Positions 16,384 through 19,379 of a stretch of 19,379 nucleotides of DNA are shown in pieces. Under the pieces are notes generated by a model. It worked only from the letters and a program-made list of their open reading frames with translations. It was not told the DNA's origin and searched no databases. Origin of the DNA: Opitutaceae bacterium. Its GTDB lineage: Bacteria > Verrucomicrobiota > Verrucomicrobiia > Opitutales > Opitutaceae. Location: contig RGAX01000031.1 of the NCBI GenBank assembly GCA_009919985.1, forward strand, positions 1 to 19,379, given 5' to 3'. A program made the position numbers and the translations under genes. The stretch's first letter is position 1. The number at the start of each line of letters is the position of its first letter.

Positions 16384-16738
16384 TCCAGCTTTCTGGCAGC
16401 TCACGCGAACCTAGGGCAAAAAAGTGCGGCACCCGCGCCGCGCCGGGCTTTTCTCCGTGTGACCGCGTTCTAAGCAGCAACAAAACGCTTAGTTCGCGGC
16501 GGGCCCTTTTGTGGAAATTTTTTTCCTGCGCGAGCAGATTGAACTGGTGCACCGCTAGAACCAACTCCGCGAACATTGCCCCGGAGGCCGCATCGTACTC
16601 GCTTGCTTCCAGCCGCCGTTGTGTACGGCGGAAACGATCACCTAATGAACGCTGTTTATCTCTATCACCGTCAAACACCGGCGTTAAATCCGCCCGCAAA
16701 GGCACCCGACCTCCGCGACGATTACGACGGGAAACCAC
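16384..16738 (-). other. Doubtful reading frame between hppA and the CBS gene
   Basis: This stretch has no confident gene. One minus-strand frame is open from a GTG at 16738, overlapping the CBS gene's end by 17 bases, down to 16280, where it overlaps the hppA 3' end antisense by about 100 bases (152 residues). Its first half is helix-like (QRRLEASEYDAASGAMFAEL, then AVHQFNLLAQEKNFHKRA). The second half runs through the hppA terminator hairpins and looks non-coding. I recognise no family. It could be a short or decayed gene whose true end is earlier, or chance. Confidence 0.25.
16463..16499 (+). terminator. Hairpin terminator candidate after hppA
   Basis: CCGCG-TT-CTAAGC pairs with GCTTAG-TT-CGCGG around an 11-base loop: 11 pairs with a TT/TT internal loop. 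A cccttttg stretch and a run of seven T follow within about 20 bases. A second, weaker GC-rich hairpin followed directly by ctttt lies at about 16432-16453. Together these likely end hppA transcription. Confidence 0.5.
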
Positions 16739-17165
16739 CCGTGATGTAGTTCTTTAAATGCTCGGCTTCCGCGCGATTCGCGTCGGCCACCCAGCGTGAA
16801 ATGTCGCCGATCGAGATCAGCCCGACGAGCCGGCCTTCGTTCACCACGGGCAGATGGCGGCAGCGCTTCTCAGTGAAAAGCGACGCGACCTCTGCGATTG
16901 TCGCAGTGGGGTTAACCGTCAGCACATTCTTCGTCGCTACGTCCATGACGCAGGTCGTCCGCGGATCGACCCCGTCGCCGACGATGCGCCGAAGCACGTC
17001 GCGCTCCGTAAAAATTCCAGCAAGTTTCTCCCCGTCGAGAATCACGATGGCCCCGATGCGCAACCGGTTCATTTCCGCCACGGCATCACAGACGCTCAGG
17101 GTAGCCGCGATCGCATGAACGAGAGATCCCTTACGATCCAGCAGAGCGGAAATGGGAGCATTCAT
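16722..17165 (-). CDS. Two-CBS-domain protein
   Basis: Small cytoplasmic protein of 147 residues made almost entirely of a CBS pair (Bateman module). Such modules usually bind adenine nucleotides and regulate partners or sense energy state; the partner is unknown here. CBS 1 spans about 10-65 (SVCDAVAEMNRLRIGAIVIL...LAGIFTERDVLRRIV). CBS 2 spans about 74-132 (VLTVNPTATIAEVASLFTEK, then RHLPVVNEGRLVGLISIGDI). Each has the typical G(I/L)xxxxD end. The C-terminus EAEHLKNYITGGFPS is common in stand-alone bacterial members. The gene follows the BNR-protein gene on the same strand after 59 bases. That gap holds a GC-rich inverted repeat (17186-17203), so co-transcription is uncertain. No strong Shine-Dalgarno site is seen. 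Confidence 0.9.
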   Translation of the reverse strand: MNAPISALLDRKGSLVHAIAATLSVCDAVAEMNRLRIGAIVILDGEKLAGIFTERDVLRRIVGDGVDPRTTCVMDVATKNVLTVNPTATIAEVASLFTEKRCRHLPVVNEGRLVGLISIGDISRWVADANRAEAEHLKNYITGGFPS

Positions 17166-17224
17166 GGGATAACTTGGGGTAGGGCGGAGTGTGCGCGCAC
17201 TCCTTTACCGCGCAACTCGAATAT

Positions 17225-18556
17225 TCACTCAGGGAAAATGGGGATGTGGTAGACGTATGCGTCCGACGTCCAATCTCGCATTTCACCTTTGGAATTTTGA
17301 AAAAGGCGGCTCATATGCAGCAGGATTTCACCGTTGGCTCGGTCCTCTCGGCAGGTGAAATTGGATAAAGACAGGTCCGTGCTGTCGTCGGGTCTCCGAT
17401 CATCGACGATCCGCACCGACTCTTGCCGAAGCAGGCCGGTTTGCCGGTCGACTTCGCCCACGACAAAGGGATAGCGCGGGCGATTACCCGACGGATTGTG
17501 CTCCGTTATGTTGCCTAGCCAGAAGATTCGTCCCGAGGAGTGAGTGAGAAGTTGTGAGCATGAAGACGGTGAAAAAAAATCTCCGCCTCCCTCGTAGGTC
17601 CAGGGGGCCGGTTTCGTCCAGGTCCGACCTCGGTCGCTCGAATAAGCCACCCAGCGTCGGCTCGGCAGAGTCGGCTTCTTGTCATTAGATCCGCGCAGCA
17701 CCATCAACAGTCGGCCGTCGGCCAGCTGCGCTAGCGCCGGCTCATCCATGCCGCGGGTCGAGAGCGCTGGGTCCGCCTTAACTAATTCAGAAAGTTCCCA
17801 CTCCAGGTGACGCCCATTCGTTGCCCAGCGGCCGTGCAGCACGGCCGCATCCGTATAGGTGTAGCCGCCTCCGGGGTTATAATAATGCCCGTCAGGCCCC
17901 GCTGGTGTGATGATGACCGGGAGCAGGATCGTGCCGTCGTCGAGGATCAATGGCCCCGAGGCCGCGTCGCCGATCATGACGCAGGTTCGCCCCGTTTGGA
18001 CGCCAGGCATCGGATGGGTCGGCGAAAATGCCGCGCCTTTCTGGATGATCTGCTCGTCGAGGTACCACGTCAGGCCGCCGTCCATTGAAGCGCTGTAGAA
18101 CACGACCCACTGTTTCATCCCCTCGAGCGGATCGTCCGTTGGCAGCACTCCCTCTATACGAAAACGCAGGAACCGGCCGGTGTGCGGATCGACACAGGCG
18201 CTCCGCAGCATTCGGCGCAATTTCCCCTGCGGCCGCGACTCCTCTGTGCGGATTTCCTCGCCCGCAGTCCAAGTGCGCCCGTTGTTTGTCGAATACCGGG
18301 AAAACGCGATATCCGTTGTGTCTGAGCGCGACATCAACTCGTGCATCGAGATCAGTTGCGTACCAGTCGGGCGCGTATAGTAGGTGTTGGCCAGTACGGC
18401 AGTGCCGGGCTTGGGCGACGCTAAAAATAATTCACGCCTGATTTCCCTAATTTTTTGATCTGTATGGGGTTTTTCTTCGCCGGAAAACAGCAGCGCACCC
18501 ACCAAGGCGGAGTAAAACATCACAAGGCAAAGATTAGTGCGTCGGTTAGTACTCAA
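17225..18556 (-). CDS. Secreted BNR-repeat / sialidase-like protein
   Basis: Exported protein of 443 residues with a six-bladed sialidase-type propeller fold. Three Asp boxes (S-x-D-x-G-x-T-W) are visible: STNNGRTW (89-96, Asn for Asp), SMDGGLTW (157-164) and SSDRGRTW (306-313). RGMDEPALAQLADGRLLMVLRGS (about 268-290) matches the conserved glutamate-proline strand of the superfamily. A clear FRIP-type motif with the first catalytic Arg is not seen, so sialic-acid hydrolysis is doubtful; related proteins act on other glycans or only bind. The N-terminus (LCLVMFYSALVGALLFSG) is a signal peptide. The start used is a TTG at 18556; an ATG at 18520 inside the signal peptide is an alternative. The gene may belong functionally with the uptake locus to the left, but hppA and the CBS gene lie between. 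Confidence 0.75.
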   Translation of the reverse strand: MSTNRRTNLCLVMFYSALVGALLFSGEEKPHTDQKIREIRRELFLASPKPGTAVLANTYYTRPTGTQLISMHELMSRSDTTDIAFSRYSTNNGRTWTAGEEIRTEESRPQGKLRRMLRSACVDPHTGRFLRFRIEGVLPTDDPLEGMKQWVVFYSASMDGGLTWYLDEQIIQKGAAFSPTHPMPGVQTGRTCVMIGDAASGPLILDDGTILLPVIITPAGPDGHYYNPGGGYTYTDAAVLHGRWATNGRHLEWELSELVKADPALSTRGMDEPALAQLADGRLLMVLRGSNDKKPTLPSRRWVAYSSDRGRTWTKPAPWTYEGGGDFFSPSSCSQLLTHSSGRIFWLGNITEHNPSGNRPRYPFVVGEVDRQTGLLRQESVRIVDDRRPDDSTDLSLSNFTCREDRANGEILLHMSRLFQNSKGEMRDWTSDAYVYHIPIFPE

Positions 18557-18830
18557 CTTATTTTTAATACGTAAGGTAGCCCGACGACCGATACAGCCAC
18601 TTGCGATCGAGTTTGGCCATCCCTATCGACTCGTAAGCTCCAGACTGTCTCACAAACTGGCTCAATTTGGCGAGGTCACCTCAGTGCCTTAATCGTGGAT
18701 GAAATTCGCGAAGTTGTGAACTCGAACATCGCCAACTTTCAGCGAGACTCGGACAATATTTGATCGTAGCTACGGCACGAAGGCGCCACTTCGACCTAGG
18801 TGAGGACTTAAAAATTGGCGGAGCACTACG
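18557..18830. other. Gene-free stretch upstream of the BNR-protein gene
   Basis: I find no convincing coding frame, RNA or long repeat here. It presumably holds the minus-strand promoter of the BNR-protein gene, but no -35/-10 pair stands out. A short palindrome (cgtagctacg, about 18765-18774) is probably chance. Confidence 0.5.
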
Positions 18831-18841
18831 AAAATAAAGAA

Positions 18842-18867
18842 GCCCAACAACTCGTAAGTTGTTGGGC
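18842..18867 (-). terminator. Rho-independent terminator of the tRNA-Asn remnant
   Basis: GCCCAACAACT and AGTTGTTGGGC form a perfect 11-bp stem with a four-base loop. On the minus strand it is followed by TTCTTTATTTT. It begins six bases after the tRNA fragment's CCA end, so it is the original tRNA terminator. Confidence 0.85.
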
Positions 18868-18872
18868 CAAAG

Positions 18873-18922
18873 TGGCTGCCCGGGTAGGGGTCGAACCTAC
18901 GACCAAGTGATTAACAGTCATT
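18873..18922 (-). tRNA. tRNA-Asn(GTT), 3' half only: integration-site remnant
   Basis: Read on the minus strand, the sequence contains an anticodon loop CTGTTAA (anticodon GTT, Asn) with a stem carrying one mismatch. A five-base variable loop, a perfect T arm (GTAGG-TTCGACC-CCTAC), the acceptor 3' strand CCGGGCA, a discriminator G and an encoded CCA follow. The 5' half is wrong: upstream of the anticodon arm there is no D arm, and only 16 bases separate it from a cccgg that imperfectly matches the acceptor strand. This is a 3' half joined to foreign DNA near the anticodon loop, the usual product of a tyrosine integrase using a tRNA gene as its attachment site. An intact tRNA-Asn is expected at the far end of the element, to the right. 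It is not a functional tRNA. Confidence 0.8.
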
Positions 18923-18963
18923 AGTCTTGTAAGTTGTTCCGGGTTGTGATGCGCTGCGTTTTG

Positions 18964-18992
18964 TTGACAGAAAACCTGCTTTATCATAGTAG
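18964..18992 (+). promoter_or_regulatory. Candidate integrase promoter
   Basis: A consensus TTGACA (18964-18969) is followed after 17 bases by a poor -10, TAGTAG (18987-18992), just ahead of the integrase reading frame. Transcription would start close to the ATG at 19000. Confidence 0.35.
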
Positions 18993-18999
18993 AAATCAC

Positions 19000-19379
19000 A
19001 TGGAAACGCTCAACAGACCGCAAAATAGCGCAACGGACCGCAACCTCGAAAAGTGTCAAGTATACGACAAGACAAAAAAGACGCCGAAACGGGGGCGAGT
19101 ACGTAGCGGGATGGGGACTATCGCCTTTTGGCGAGCAAAGCTTTTCCGTAACAGCTACCGCGACCGGGACGGCAAGACTGTCGAGATCCCTGAGTTCTAC
19201 GTCCGGCTTCGGTGGGATGGGGTGACCAAGCGGGTCAAACTGCACACGTCGGATCGGGATAAGGCCGCAGAAGAGGCGCTAGGCCTATCTGAACGCCTTT
19301 CTCGGGAGGGGTGGAGCGCGATCACATCCGGACAGGCGAGATTGCCAGCTTCTCCGACCATCGACGAGTTCTGCGAAGC
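19000..19379 (+). CDS. Tyrosine-type site-specific integrase, N-terminal part (cut by window edge)
   Basis: Start of a phage-type integrase running off the right edge, so the catalytic domain and its Arg/His/Tyr residues are not visible. The readable part (FWRAKLFRNSYRDRDGKTVE, then YVRLRWDGVTKRVKLHTSD) matches the N-terminal arm-DNA-binding region of integrases common in Opitutaceae. It continues with AAEEALGLSERLSREGWSAI and the linker PTIDEFCE, where the core-binding helices begin. The identification is from family memory. The start is uncertain: ATG 19000 is used here; ATG 19111 gives a shorter but complete domain, has GGGGGCGAG about 11 bases upstream, and would leave the 13-bp repeats untranslated. 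The position beside a split tRNA-Asn strongly supports an integrase role, moving an element that extends to the right. Confidence 0.8.
   Translation, partial: METLNRPQNSATDRNLEKCQVYDKTKKTPKRGRVRSGMGTIAFWRAKLFRNSYRDRDGKTVEIPEFYVRLRWDGVTKRVKLHTSDRDKAAEEALGLSERLSREGWSAITSGQARLPASPTIDEFCE
19011..19043. repeat. 13-bp direct repeat, possible integrase arm sites
   Basis: CAACAGACCGCAA (19011-19023) and CAACGGACCGCAA (19031-19043) match at 12 of 13 bases and are spaced exactly 20 bases apart. The spacing is not a multiple of three, so the repeat is not a protein repeat. It lies about 90 bases from the tRNA-Asn crossover region. Confidence 0.5.

Noticed and set aside
18826..19245. A 139-residue minus-strand frame reading through the tRNA-Asn remnant and the integrase start
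   Set aside because: It spans a tRNA arm, a terminator hairpin and the opposite strand of a recognisable integrase; a chance frame.
1..19379. CRISPR array, known defence system or insertion sequence within the window
   Set aside because: No regularly spaced repeats, cas-like proteins or transposase frames are visible; the only mobility genes are vapBC (passenger-type) and the integrase at the right edge.

Overview
This window most likely comes from a Verrucomicrobiota bacterium of the Opitutales/Opitutaceae type. The grounds are a GC-rich genome, few clear Shine-Dalgarno sites, a XylR-type (LacI-like sensor plus AraC DNA-binding) regulator facing a carboxypeptidase-regulatory-domain TonB receptor, a large secreted cytochrome c/DUF6797/propeller protein, and an integrase of the kind common in that group. 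This placement comes from protein-family recall, not a search.

Layout. (1) 1-3283 is housekeeping: the 5' part of pyrF (minus, running off the left edge), ispE (plus) and a complete ptsI (plus). (2) 3284-4233 is a small accessory patch: a vapBC toxin-antitoxin pair (minus) lies between ptsI and a diverged second copy of the ptsI 3' tail. That copy has lost 90 bp but still reads in frame. (3) 4358-13705 looks like a nutrient-acquisition locus. A secreted FAD-dependent oxidoreductase and the XylR-type regulator lie on the minus strand. Facing them on the plus strand are a TonB-dependent receptor and a 907-residue secreted cytochrome c protein. The regulator/receptor intergenic region carries a -35/-10 pair overlapped by a perfect palindrome and followed by a direct repeat. 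The substrate is unknown, but a sugar or sugar derivative is the natural guess. The regulator has no ATG, GTG or TTG at the place its N-terminus requires. (4) 13918-16383 is a long, divergent membrane-bound pyrophosphatase. (5) 16722-18556 (minus) holds a secreted BNR/sialidase-like protein and a two-CBS-domain protein. (6) 18842-19379 is the edge of an integrative element: the 3' half of tRNA-Asn with its terminator, then the start of a tyrosine integrase reading off the right edge.

Working picture: the regulator senses a ligand and controls uptake by the TonB receptor. The secreted redox proteins, and possibly the BNR protein, act on the same or related material outside the cytoplasm. The pyrophosphatase, PtsI, IspE and PyrF are core metabolism. 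The two clearest signs of genome remodelling are the duplicated ptsI tail around vapBC and the split tRNA-Asn beside the integrase.
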